Origin: Mycobacterium shinjukuense
GTDB taxonomy: Bacteria; Actinomycetota; Actinomycetes; Mycobacteriales; Mycobacteriaceae
Reading direction: 5' to 3'
NCBI RefSeq assembly: GCF_010730055.1
Contig: NZ_AP022575.1
Location: 1,860,001 to 1,924,000, forward strand
Length of the DNA: 64,000 nucleotides
Under the pieces are notes generated by a model that was not told the DNA's origin, made no database searches, and was given only the letters and a program-made list of their open reading frames with translations. Positions 49,624 to 58,576 of this stretch are shown in pieces. How positions within the stretch are numbered: position 1 is the stretch's first letter; each line of letters starts with the position of its first letter. The translations under genes and the position numbers were made by a program.

Positions 49624-50572
49624 ACCGCTTGAGGGTCACCGGCTGTACTCGTTCACTCCCGTTGAGGATAGCGAGCACGCCCCCGAGATCAAACCCGGCC
49701 ATGTCGTCATCCGATGTTTTGCGTGTCGCGATTTCGTATGCAAAGTTCGGTGCGGCCGAAAATGCTCGACTATTGGCTGCCAACATTTGCATCCATCGGG
49801 CGGGTCGCTGCAGGAATCCGACCGGGCTCGTCAGCACAGCGCGGATGCCTGCCAGGATCGGCAGGATAATGCCCAGCACGAAACCCATGTCGTGATAGAA
49901 CGGCAGCCACGACACCACGGTGGTGTCCGGCGGGGCAACCTTCCCGTTGAACCCGTAGTAGTCGGTCATGATCTGTTCGAAATTCGCGAACAGATTCGTG
50001 TTCGAGACAATGACACCGGCCGGCGCACGCGTGGACCCCGACGTGTACTGCAGATACAAGGTTTCCGAGCCTTCGTCACCGGCGGCGCGAGAGGCCGGCC
50101 CGCCACGGGATCGTTGTCGAGAGTCGAGATCCAGCAAGTCAACTTCGATGAGTGCCGGTGCCTTGTGCCCAGGCTGCGGTTGTACATATTCGGTGAGGTT
50201 GTCAACGACCGAGGACGCCGTGAGGACGACAGCGGGCGAAGTATCTGCCATTACCGATGTAGTGCGCTCGTCGTGGGAGCCGCCGTATGGCACCGAAAGC
50301 GGAACTGCGATAAGCCCGGCCTGCAATGACGCCAGAAAGCTAACTATGTAGTCAAGCCCTTGCGGCGCCAATATCACCGCCCGGTCCCCCGCCGACCCAG
50401 CTTGTTTGAGCTGTTCGGCGAGGTTCAACGTTCGCCGGTATACCTGAGCCCACGTCAGCGTTTCTTCAACGCCATCCCAATCCTGGTCGTAGTCAATAAA
50501 AGTGAACGCCGTGTCGTTGGGCTGCATACTCGCGCGTTCGCGCAGCACAATGGGAATCGAGGACTTACCCAC
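49624..50572 (-). pseudogene. fadD25: FAAL (FadD25-like), 5' part, cut off by an IS element
   Basis: This piece encodes the first 316 or so residues of the ligase: ATG at 50572 (MGKSSIPIVLRERAS), YTSGSTRAPAG, SWLPFYHDMG and GSERVQPVTLKR, where the insertion interrupts it. The as-written frame runs only seven codons into the IS. Without the C-terminal domain and the YGMAEA/RTGD motifs this fragment cannot be active. Two other FAALs in the window, one at the left edge and one fused to the modular PKS, might compensate, but FAALs are usually specific for their PKS partner. Confidence 0.88.
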
Positions 50573-50736
50573 GGAGATCAGACTACCTTTGTTAGGGGTC
50601 GTTCTTGGTCGTAACCGGACGCTGCCAACGCCCGAATCCCAGGGTCTGGTATGCCCGGCGGGTTGTGCGCGTGCGCCGCCGCCGACCCGTTGCTACGTCA
50701 ACGATCATCGACTGCCAGTTGCCTATCGTCGCTGAC

Positions 50737-51540
50737 TCAGAGGGCGGCCACACCCTGGACCAGTAGTATGGCTCCGGTTACCACGAGCATGGTGAGGGTG
50801 ATCCGCCGACGATGCGTGCGCAGCCAATTGTCCAGCCGCAACATCGCCGCTTCGGTCTGTTGTGGGATCACCAAATAGGTGACTAACGGGATCTCGATAA
50901 CCGTAAGCACCAGGAGGATGAACACCAGAAATGCGCTGACCTGGGTACCGATAGCGGCCCCCGAGGCCATGATGATGGTCAGCGCCGTCACGCTCTCGAT
51001 CGGAGGAGCCGACGAGGCCAGACCGGCCACAAAGGCCGGCCAAAGGGCGCCGGTCAGCATGTTCTTGGTAACTGCCCCCATCCGGGCTATCGGGCCCGGT
51101 CGATCCGGCTGCGGCGCCAGGCCCCCAGCGCCGCCGACGGGAATCGGTACCCGTGCTCGTGTCCGCTGGCGGGCCACCAGGTTGGCAGCGACCATCAGCA
51201 CAATGACGCCGACGGTGATCTGAAGACGTCCGCCGGTAAGGATGACGACCGAGGACCTCACCTCCGTGATCGCGGACGCCGCAGCTTGAATGGCGGTCAG
51301 CGCGACATCGCGCATCACGACCAAAACAGCCACGGCAAGGGCGATGCCCGCCACCAAGCCGCCCAGCCAGAAAGCAAGCAGATTTAGCATGGGCCGCCGC
51401 CGCGTCACCAGGACGAGGGCGAGGCCGAACCGTATAGGGTCGGTCGCCATCACCAGTCCGATATACAGCACCGCAGCCCACATCACCGGGGACGTTACCT
51501 TGCCGGTGCGCATCTCGTGGCGTAACGGGCAAATTGGCAT
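50737..51540 (-). CDS. Sap/Gap-family membrane protein for glycolipid export
   Basis: The protein has 267 residues; ATG at 51513 or 51483 are alternative starts, the latter giving MWAAVLYIGLVMATDP at the N-terminus, as in this family. Six hydrophobic segments are visible: about 20-40, 50-75, 103-125, 165-188, 195-222 and 245-265. The family includes Gap, needed for surface translocation of glycopeptidolipids, and Sap of the sulfolipid locus. These small proteins work alongside MmpL transporters. Its place next to mmpL and FAAL genes fits a helper role in LOS export. Mechanism is not known for the family. Confidence 0.8.
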   Translation of the reverse strand: MPICPLRHEMRTGKVTSPVMWAAVLYIGLVMATDPIRFGLALVLVTRRRPMLNLLAFWLGGLVAGIALAVAVLVVMRDVALTAIQAAASAITEVRSSVVILTGGRLQITVGVIVLMVAANLVARQRTRARVPIPVGGAGGLAPQPDRPGPIARMGAVTKNMLTGALWPAFVAGLASSAPPIESVTALTIIMASGAAIGTQVSAFLVFILLVLTVIEIPLVTYLVIPQQTEAAMLRLDNWLRTHRRRITLTMLVVTGAILLVQGVAAL

Positions 51541-51895
51541 CGGCAGACTTCTGACCAGTCAGAACGGTGCGAGTTACCGGGCCCTGGCGAGGGCGGCAGG
51601 CAACGCTGGGCTCCGAGACGCCTACGGTGGCTGGTCACCCGGCCCGGACGCCCGCGTGCTCAACCCCCTGGTGGAACAACCGCGCCCAAATTGACACTTT
51701 GGTCATCTAGACAAGTTGCGCGGAGCTATGCTGGGGCGGCTGCGCCTGGAAGACGGCAAGGGTGACGGTGCGCGGTGCGACAGAGCCGACGAGGGACGAA
51801 TGGGAAGGCCGATAGCGACCCGGGCGGTCGGATCGGTTGTCCGTTGACGGCTCGGGGCGGTGACGAAGGGCCCCGGCGATAGGGACGATTTGCCG
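51541..51895. other. Divergent intergenic region, no gene supported
   Basis: This 355-bp region separates the Sap/Gap-like gene from the GT2 gene. TTGACA (51691-51696) and TATGCT (51727-51732) are present, but 30 bases apart, too far to be one sigma-70-type promoter. TATGCT alone could be a -10 for the GT2 gene. Confidence 0.3.
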
Positions 51896-52816
51896 ATGAA
51901 CCCGACGATTTCGGTGTGCGTGCCGATGTACAACAACAGCGCGACCATCGTGCACTGTCTGCGCAGCATCTTGGATCAGGACGGTGTCGATTTCGAGCTT
52001 GTGGTCGTTGACGACGATTCGGCGGACGATTGCGCCGCCATCGCCGCAACGATGTTGCGACCCGGTGACCGACTGATACGCAATGAATCTCGACTCGGCC
52101 TCAATCAAAACCACAACAAATGCTTGGAAGTCGCGCGTGGCACCTGTATCCAGTTCGTACACGCAGACGACTGGTTGCTGCCGGGCGCCCTGCAGAAACT
52201 CGCGCCATGTTTCGACGACCCGGCCGTGGGACTGGCATTCGCGCCCCGCCGTGTGGTGCAGGACAACATCCGATGGTGGTGGCGAGCAGCGAGCAAACCT
52301 CATCGCTTCTTCGTGAAGCTTCGGGAATACAATCACGGATCGTCGTTGGTCACGCAGATGATGTTGATGGGCGGTGCGGGCAACTGGATAGGTGAACCAA
52401 CGTGCGTGATGTTTCGGCGCCAGCTGGCACTGGATGTGGGGGGGTTTCGCGACGATATCTACCAACTCGTCGACGTGGATTTCTGGTTTCGCTTGATGCT
52501 GCGATCGGCGGTCTGCTTTGTGCCACAAGAGCTGTCCGTGCGCACTCAAACGGTTGGCACCGAATCGGTGCGTAACGCGAAGACCCGGCGAAACTGGCTG
52601 GACCAGCTGCACATTTTGACCTGGTTGATCGTGGATCCGGCATCTACCACGGTGATCCGGAACCTCGCCAGGGCGTGGTGGCTGGTTACCTGGCTAACGC
52701 TGCACCTGGTCGTCGCGGTGTTGGGGCCGCAGCGGTGGTCGCGTCTGAAAACCTTGGCGCGCGCACCCGTTCACGAGTTCACCCACGCTCGCCGGTTGGC
52801 CGATCGGCTCTCGTGA
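51896..52816 (+). CDS. Family 2 glycosyltransferase
   Basis: The protein has 306 residues from ATG 51896, preceded by AGGGA; the frame also extends to a GTG at 51860. The GT-A fold is clear: ISVCVPMYNNSATI at the start, VVVDDDSADD for nucleotide binding and FVHADDW as the DxD-type metal site near residue 90, then FRDDIYQLVDVDFWFR as the acceptor/base region. It adds one sugar from a nucleotide donor on the cytoplasmic side. LosA of M. marinum is an LOS-locus GT of this general kind, but I cannot say that this is its orthologue. A convergent RgpF-like gene follows nine bases later. Confidence 0.87.
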   Translation: MNPTISVCVPMYNNSATIVHCLRSILDQDGVDFELVVVDDDSADDCAAIAATMLRPGDRLIRNESRLGLNQNHNKCLEVARGTCIQFVHADDWLLPGALQKLAPCFDDPAVGLAFAPRRVVQDNIRWWWRAASKPHRFFVKLREYNHGSSLVTQMMLMGGAGNWIGEPTCVMFRRQLALDVGGFRDDIYQLVDVDFWFRLMLRSAVCFVPQELSVRTQTVGTESVRNAKTRRNWLDQLHILTWLIVDPASTTVIRNLARAWWLVTWLTLHLVVAVLGPQRWSRLKTLARAPVHEFTHARRLADRLS

Positions 52817-52825
52817 CCCGCTGAC

Positions 52826-53923
52826 CTATGGGTGCGGCGCACGGTGGGACGTCGTCGGACGGTCGGCGCCACGGACCGGCGCGGTCAGGTCCAGGATCGC
52901 GTCGATGACCCTATTCGCTATGACGGTGTGGCGGGCGGGCGGCACCCAAACAGGCTGGCCGCAGCCGAGCCTGTCGACGTTCGCCCGGATGAGTTCGTAG
53001 GGGTAAGTGGTGTGCTGCGCGATGAAATCCGGCAGGTTCGCCATGGAGTGGTGCCACGGCGTGTTATAGCGCGGCAGGATCGTCTTGAGAAAAGGGAACC
53101 TCAGATGCTCGATCAGACCGTCCCAAAAGTAAATGGTGTTGTTGAGGGACACGGAGAACCTGCTGGCCCACTGATGTTCCGGGGAGCGCCCATATGTTGC
53201 TTTGATGGTGTCCGCCGAGACGAACGGTTTGATGCTGAGCCCAGCCTTGCGAGCACGCCTGGACAGGCCGATCTCGTATCGCCAGATAAGCACACGTTTA
53301 TGGACGATGTACTGGAAGCCGTTCCAAAAGTCGTTGAGAAAGGGGCGGGTGCGCGAGTTGAGGTCCCAGGCCAGAAAGAAGGACTGCAGGTGGGAGTTGA
53401 ACAGCTCGGTGCTTTCGATGGCGCCGTACATGTCGGCATCGTGAAATGAGCCCCACATCTCGTCGATCGGAAACAACGGGCCGTAGACGCTGTCGTTGGC
53501 GATGACCAAGCGGTCGAACTGATCCAGCGACCAGCCACGCCGCCGCAGGATGCACCACGCCAGATGCCACGAGCCGAAGTCCAGTGACAGCGTGCGGCGG
53601 GTGTAGATGCCGGCACACAATGCGCGGATGGGAGCGACCGACTCCGGCGTGAGACTGGGAGACCCGGAGACGAAGACGATAATCGCCCCCAGCCCGTACA
53701 GCGCCTTCAGGTAGTAGACGACGTAGGGATCGACGACGCCCTGGGGATCGAAGTGGGCGAACAACACCAGCGTGCGCCGACCGGTTGGCGGCTGCGCCGG
53801 AAGCTCCTGGTGGGTTTCACAAACGAAGCCCGCAGCGTCCCCAGTTCGGCGGTAGCGCATGGCGGCCCTGGTGCGATCGGATTCACTGCGCAACATGTCA
53901 CGGAGTTTCACGACGTCTGCCAT
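52826..53923 (-). CDS. RgpF-like (rhamnan synthesis protein F) glycan protein, copy 2
   Basis: The protein has 365 residues. The open frame reaches 54163, but its first 80 codons overlap the upstream paralogue. The start at 53923 (MADVVKLRDML) overlaps the upstream stop as TGATG, so translation is probably coupled. The conserved core LVLFAHFDPQGVVDPYV, DFGSWHLAWCILRRRGW, and ANDSVYGPLFP followed by an SFHDADMYG-like segment matches the RgpF family, which takes part in rhamnose-containing polysaccharide assembly. The biochemical role of RgpF-like proteins is still poorly defined; a glycosyltransferase activity is likely. It is a tandem duplicate of the gene at 53923-54990. Confidence 0.82.
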   Translation of the reverse strand: MADVVKLRDMLRSESDRTRAAMRYRRTGDAAGFVCETHQELPAQPPTGRRTLVLFAHFDPQGVVDPYVVYYLKALYGLGAIIVFVSGSPSLTPESVAPIRALCAGIYTRRTLSLDFGSWHLAWCILRRRGWSLDQFDRLVIANDSVYGPLFPIDEMWGSFHDADMYGAIESTELFNSHLQSFFLAWDLNSRTRPFLNDFWNGFQYIVHKRVLIWRYEIGLSRRARKAGLSIKPFVSADTIKATYGRSPEHQWASRFSVSLNNTIYFWDGLIEHLRFPFLKTILPRYNTPWHHSMANLPDFIAQHTTYPYELIRANVDRLGCGQPVWVPPARHTVIANRVIDAILDLTAPVRGADRPTTSHRAPHP

Positions 53924-54990
53924 CACACGCTGTGGGCCTCGAGCCATATCCGGATTCGCTGAGCGGTATCGCTTGGCCTCACCCAGGTAGCCTCTCCCAG
54001 GCCGAGCCGGTCCACGTTCGATTGAATGAGTTCGTATGGGTACGCGGTGTGCTGCTCGACGAACTCCCGCAGATGCGGGATGGAGTCCTGCCACGGTGTG
54101 TTGTGGCGCGGCAAGCTCGTTTTGAGAAATGGGAACCGCAGATGCTCTATCAGGCCGTCCCAAAAGAAAATGGCGTTGTTGACGGATCGCCTTTTGGACA
54201 ACACCGTGGCCCGCTCATGCGCCGGCGAGAGCGGATACGTCGCTTTGATGGCGGCCGCGGAGAGGAACGGTTTGAGGCTGAGTCCTGCTTTGCGAGCACC
54301 CGTGGACAAGCCGACCTCGTACCGTCGGATGAGGAGGAGCTTGTCGATCGTGTACTGGAAGCCATCCCAGACGTCGTTGAGGAAGGGGCGGGTGCGCGAG
54401 TTGAGGTCCCAGGCCAGGAAAAAGGACTGGAGGTGGGGGTGCTGCACGGTGCTTTCGATGGCGCCGTACATGTCGGCATCGTGGAACGAGGCCCACATCT
54501 CTTCGATGGGAAACAGCGGCCCGTACACGCTGTCGTTGGCGATGAGCAGGCGGTCGAACTGATCCAGCGACCAGCCGCGCCGCCGCAGGATGCACCACGC
54601 CAGGTGCCACGAGCCGAAGTCCAACGACAGCGTGTGCCGGGTGTAAATGCCGGCACAAAGTGAGCGGATGGGAGCCACCGACTCCGGCGTGAGGCTGGGC
54701 GAGCCGGAGACGAAAACGATCGTGGCTCCCAGCCCGTGCAGCGCCTTCAGGTAATGGACGACGTAAGGATCCACGACGCCCTGAGGATCGAAGTGAGCGA
54801 ACAGAACGAGCGTGCGCCGATCGGGCGGAGGCTGCGCCGGAAGCTCCTGGTGGGTTTCGCAAACGAAGCCCAACGCGTCGCCGTCTCGGCGGTAGCGCTC
54901 CGCAGCCCGGTATGAGCTGCGCTCGGTTTTGTTGCGGAGCCTGTTCAGAAGCGCACCGGTGATCTCAGACGCGCGGTGGTGGATCATCAT
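53923..54990 (-). CDS. RgpF-like (rhamnan synthesis protein F) glycan protein, copy 1
   Basis: The protein has 355 residues and is closely similar along its length to the protein encoded just downstream; both carry VCETHQELPAQPP, LVLFAHFDPQGVV, FVSGSPSLTPESVAPIR and DFGSWHLAWCI. The ATG overlaps the stop of the preceding methyltransferase gene as ATGA, and its own stop overlaps the next start, so three genes (54987-55778, this one and 52826-53923) form a tightly coupled operon. It probably contributes to rhamnose-type glycan extension of the surface glycolipid. Divergence of the N- and C-terminal parts suggests that the duplicates may use different acceptors. Confidence 0.82.
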   Translation of the reverse strand: MMIHHRASEITGALLNRLRNKTERSSYRAAERYRRDGDALGFVCETHQELPAQPPPDRRTLVLFAHFDPQGVVDPYVVHYLKALHGLGATIVFVSGSPSLTPESVAPIRSLCAGIYTRHTLSLDFGSWHLAWCILRRRGWSLDQFDRLLIANDSVYGPLFPIEEMWASFHDADMYGAIESTVQHPHLQSFFLAWDLNSRTRPFLNDVWDGFQYTIDKLLLIRRYEVGLSTGARKAGLSLKPFLSAAAIKATYPLSPAHERATVLSKRRSVNNAIFFWDGLIEHLRFPFLKTSLPRHNTPWQDSIPHLREFVEQHTAYPYELIQSNVDRLGLGEATWVRPSDTAQRIRIWLEAHSV

Positions 54991-55778
54991 TCGGACGCGA
55001 GATCGGCCTCAAGATTCTTCGTTGCGAGGGCGAAGAAGTCGGTTTCGGTGGTCGTGACATCCACGATTTCAAACCCCATATGGTCCAGCATTTGCTCGAT
55101 CAGCGGAACATCAAACACGTGGTGATGGAGCGTTCGGTTCTGAAAATTTTTCAGGCTTCGTTCCCTAAATTGTTCTGGGTCACCGGCGGGCGGGTCCATG
55201 CGCAAGTCATGGAGCGCCAGGATTTCCTCTAGGTGGGTGAGATCATCCTCGCCGACATCGTGGAGGAAGTCGTCCAGCAGATGATCGAACCTCGTGACCG
55301 GGCGCCGATGGTCGAAGTTGCTTTCCTTGTTGGGAAGAACCAATACCAGGGCGCCACCATCTTTGATCACCCTTCGCCATTCCGTCAGAGCTTTGAGGGG
55401 GTTGGCGATGTGCTCCAGACAGTTCGACGACAGCAGGAAATCGTATTGCGCAGTTGCGATTTCACTTAGGTCGGTCGCTTCGGAAATGAATTGACGACCG
55501 AATTTACTGCCATCGTAGTTGAAACTCTCCCCAGCTTCGATGCGACCCTCCCAGATCGTATCCGTGGAGAAGTTGACTCCATCCAACCCGCCAAGGAATT
55601 GATAAAGTGGCAAAACGGTTTTGAAGTGCGCGCTGGGACCGCCGATCTCGATCCCGTATTTGTTCTCGACGAATGGTTTATATTTCTGGTGAAAAGGCAA
55701 CTTCCATCGTGCATACTTCAGTATGCGATACAGGTCGACCGCCGATTTCGGCACGAATTCTTTGATTGCCTGCCGCAT
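54987..55778 (-). CDS. SAM-dependent methyltransferase, first gene of the RgpF operon
   Basis: The protein has 263 residues. A class I methyltransferase fold is indicated by YGIEIGGPS near residue 42, YDFLLSSNCLEHIANPLKAL (motif II/III region) near 115 and the post-motif GGALVLVLPNKE. The start is the ATG at 55778. It is the first gene of a run with two RgpF-like genes overlapping by 4 bp and 1 bp. It probably methylates a sugar hydroxyl on the glycan made by its neighbours. The gene and the 175 bp upstream of it are visibly richer in A and T than the surrounding DNA, which suggests acquisition from another source. Confidence 0.82.
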   Translation of the reverse strand: MRQAIKEFVPKSAVDLYRILKYARWKLPFHQKYKPFVENKYGIEIGGPSAHFKTVLPLYQFLGGLDGVNFSTDTIWEGRIEAGESFNYDGSKFGRQFISEATDLSEIATAQYDFLLSSNCLEHIANPLKALTEWRRVIKDGGALVLVLPNKESNFDHRRPVTRFDHLLDDFLHDVGEDDLTHLEEILALHDLRMDPPAGDPEQFRERSLKNFQNRTLHHHVFDVPLIEQMLDHMGFEIVDVTTTETDFFALATKNLEADLASE

Positions 55779-55953
55779 TTTCTTCCTTTTCGATCACAAA
55801 GAGTTGAGCGCTCGGTCGGATATTGGCCGCAAAATCGTCTGACGCATGCCGTTCCCGGATGGCCACGATCGTGCTCCTCGCACATCCAACACTCGTTTCC
55901 TTTGCGTACTCCCCCGGTTCTCCAGGTTTGCCTGTCGCACGAAGTCTTGCAGA

Positions 55954-57456
55954 TCACGCCGGTCGTTGTGGCGAGAATTGCGCAATTGGCCTGGACACGG
56001 CTGGGTCGCTGACGCCGGTATCCTGCGGAGCCGACCGACGCGCGTAAGAGACGATGATCGCCGCGCACGCGACCAACCAGAGCAGCGGCGCGAGGAACAC
56101 GGTGCTGGTGACCACCGTCGCCTTGGCGTCGGCCGCCAGCGGTCCGACGGTGTCTCCCACTTGGGTGGTCGGGCCCGGCAGGGCGATTTGGGCGATGCAC
56201 AATGCCGCGGCCAGGCTCACGCACATACCAACCGCGCGACGGGGGTCGCCGAAGCTCGCGAGCCGGTCGAAGATACCGGTTCCCGGCGGGCCGTCCGGAT
56301 CCCGGATCACCAGTGCCGCGATCGGTAACACGAACACCAGATAGTAGGGGTTACTCAAGGCCGGGAAGAGCGAAGCGGTGGCCAGCAGCACGATGCCCGC
56401 CATGACCGGCGGGATGCGCGGGCCCAGCCCCAGCAGGGCGACAACGACAAGCACGAGTACGGCGTAGCCGATCAGCGATCGCGGACCGGCGAGGAAACCG
56501 TCCGGTATTTTGCCCCCTGTGGCGGCCGCCTTGATGGCGTCAGGTATTGCGTGCAGCCCCTTCCCGAAGGACACATTGGAGTTGGCCGCCACCGCTGGGA
56601 ACAGCGACCCGCCCCCGTAGCCGAGGGTGGCGCGAATCGATTGGGTGATCGTCTCGGGAAAGTCGCGCGGCCACAGCGCATACGCGGCGATGTTGGAGAT
56701 CGCGACCCCGGCCGCCGCGATGCCGCTCCACCGCCATTGCCGGGCCACGAACAACGCGACAGCCAGCACCGCGAACTGCGGTTTCACTAACGCGGCCAAG
56801 ATCACCATGCACGTGACCAAGCCCCAGCGGCGGCGGCACAGCGCCACCAGGAAAACCAGCGCGATTGGCGCCAGGAAACCCACCAAGTTACCCCGATCGA
56901 TCGCGACCCACACCGGGATGGCCGCAACGCCGCACGTCACGAACACCACCACCCGCTCCAGGCCTTTTGCACCGCGAGCCGCCCACCCGGCGGGCGTGAA
57001 GACCGCGATCGTCAAGGCGAGCAGGTAGCAAAGCAATCCGAGTCGCGGCGCGCCCAGCCACTTGCCCAGAAACCCGAAGATCACCTGGGGCACCATCCCG
57101 GCCGCCAGGTAGTTGCTACTGATCGGCTTGAAGTCGGGGGGGAGGTACAAGGGGTAGGGCTCCCAGGGGTTGGGCCGCATCCCGAGGCTCACCGTTATCG
57201 CGTAGTCGCTGAAACAGTGTCGACCTACATTCAAGCCCCAATCGACGTAGCAGTCGTTGGGGACGAAAATGATCAGCGAGGAAGTCACGTCGACCGAGTA
57301 GTACCGCGCGAGAACAAGGCCCGTCACAATCGAAATCGCCGACGCCACCAGGATGGTGCCAAGCAGGATGGTGCGTTCGGATTGGGCGGCTGCGGCGGCA
57401 AACCACTCCCGGATCGCCGAGACCGAACCCCGTAACAGCTCGCGGGGTTGGGTCAC
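55954..57456 (-). CDS. GT87/DUF2029-type membrane mannosyltransferase
   Basis: The protein has 500 residues with about 10-12 hydrophobic segments. The GTG at 57456 is chosen because GAGGAG stands a few bases upstream; the open frame reaches 57561. After the first membrane helix lie NDCYVDW and a proline-rich PNPWEPYPLYLPPDF loop, then AIDRGNLVGF and SNPYYLVF. These are typical of the GT-C polyprenyl-phosphate-mannose-dependent alpha-mannosyltransferases of actinobacteria (DUF2029/GT87, PimE-like). It would add a mannose or other polyprenyl-linked sugar on the periplasmic face. It is divergent from the SDR gene at 57635. The donor is inferred from the family only. Confidence 0.82.
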   Translation of the reverse strand: MTQPRELLRGSVSAIREWFAAAAAQSERTILLGTILVASAISIVTGLVLARYYSVDVTSSLIIFVPNDCYVDWGLNVGRHCFSDYAITVSLGMRPNPWEPYPLYLPPDFKPISSNYLAAGMVPQVIFGFLGKWLGAPRLGLLCYLLALTIAVFTPAGWAARGAKGLERVVVFVTCGVAAIPVWVAIDRGNLVGFLAPIALVFLVALCRRRWGLVTCMVILAALVKPQFAVLAVALFVARQWRWSGIAAAGVAISNIAAYALWPRDFPETITQSIRATLGYGGGSLFPAVAANSNVSFGKGLHAIPDAIKAAATGGKIPDGFLAGPRSLIGYAVLVLVVVALLGLGPRIPPVMAGIVLLATASLFPALSNPYYLVFVLPIAALVIRDPDGPPGTGIFDRLASFGDPRRAVGMCVSLAAALCIAQIALPGPTTQVGDTVGPLAADAKATVVTSTVFLAPLLWLVACAAIIVSYARRSAPQDTGVSDPAVSRPIAQFSPQRPA

Positions 57457-57634
57457 GGCATTCTCCTCGGGTCTGCCCGAAACGGTGGTGGGAACACGCG
57501 GCACGCCCCCAACTGAGCCGCTGGGAAGTCTAACCCGATCCCGCTCTTGCCGGCCTGCCATTCAAGAGATTTTGAGCACGCGTCGACACCCATGCTGCCG
57601 TAGGCTCCGGGGTCATGAAGCCCTGGCCCGCGAC

Positions 57635-58567
57635 GTGACTGACCTGGTGAGTGCAAGCGCACGCGCACTGACGGCGCAAGCGCTCGGCAACGACCGGGTA
57701 CTCGTCACTGGCGCTTCGGGCTGGCTCGGTAGGACGGCCCTCGACCTGCTCGCCCCGCTGGGCCTGCCCACGCTGGCCCTGGCCAGCCGGGCCAGAGTCA
57801 TCCGAGTCGGCGATTGCGAGATCGAGTGCCGCGTGTGGGACGACCGGGAGGTCGCTGCCTTCGCACCCACCGTCGTGCTGGACTGTGCATTCCTCACCCG
57901 GGACCGGGTTGGCGACATGCCGCTGCCCGACTACGTCGCCGCCAACCGCGCCCTCACCGAGCGGCTGGTGTATGCGACGCGGTTGCCCGGCGTACGTCTT
58001 GCACTCACGGTCTCCAGCGGAGCGGCCGTCTATCCGCGGGACGCCCTCGACGGCCCGATCGAGGACAACCCCTATGGCTACCTCAAGCGCGAGGCCGAGC
58101 ATCGCCTGACCCAGGCCGCCGCCGAGAGCGGGGCGGTGCCCGTCGTCGTGCGGGCCTGGAGCATCTCCGGTGCCCATGTGCAAAAACCCCAGGGCTACGC
58201 GTTGGGATCGATGATCCGGGATGCTGACGCGGGAGCCATCCGAATCACGGCGCGCCGCCCGGTATTTCGCCGCTATGTGCTCGCCGAGGAGCTACTCGCG
58301 CTGGGCATGGCCGAGGGCGGTGTCGGACCGGCCACGGTCGACAGCGGTGGGGAGCTGGTGGAGATGGCCGAACTCGCCGCACGGGTCACCCAGGTGGTGC
58401 GCCCGGACGCGGTGATCAGCCGCGACGAGGTGGACCCAGGTGACCCGGATCGGTATCACTCCGACGGTCAGGATTGGGAATGGCACTGCCAAAGATGGGA
58501 TTTGGCGAGCGCGCCGCTAGATCGTCAGATCGAGATCACCGCCCGCGGAGTGCTCGGCCGCACGTGA
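57635..58567 (+). CDS. NAD(P)-dependent epimerase/dehydratase (extended SDR)
   Basis: The protein has 310 residues from GTG 57635; the frame is open further upstream but that stretch overlaps the divergent membrane GT gene. The dinucleotide loop is VLVTGASGWLG near residue 24, the catalytic Ser region is TVSSGAAVYP, and the YxxxK pair is in YGYLKREAE. Extended SDRs of this type epimerise, reduce or dehydrate nucleotide-bound or lipid-bound sugars. It lacks the full length of a typical GalE (about 330-340), and its place within the sugar cluster suggests making or finishing an LOS sugar. It is convergent with a methyltransferase ending 10 bases downstream. Confidence 0.82.
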   Translation: MTDLVSASARALTAQALGNDRVLVTGASGWLGRTALDLLAPLGLPTLALASRARVIRVGDCEIECRVWDDREVAAFAPTVVLDCAFLTRDRVGDMPLPDYVAANRALTERLVYATRLPGVRLALTVSSGAAVYPRDALDGPIEDNPYGYLKREAEHRLTQAAAESGAVPVVVRAWSISGAHVQKPQGYALGSMIRDADAGAIRITARRPVFRRYVLAEELLALGMAEGGVGPATVDSGGELVEMAELAARVTQVVRPDAVISRDEVDPGDPDRYHSDGQDWEWHCQRWDLASAPLDRQIEITARGVLGRT

Positions 58568-58576
58568 TCAGCCCAC

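Noticed and set aside
52826..54163. Full 445-aa frame as the RgpF-like protein
   Set aside because: The first 80 residues overlap the upstream paralogue and are low-complexity; the paralogue alignment and TGATG overlap place the start at 53923.
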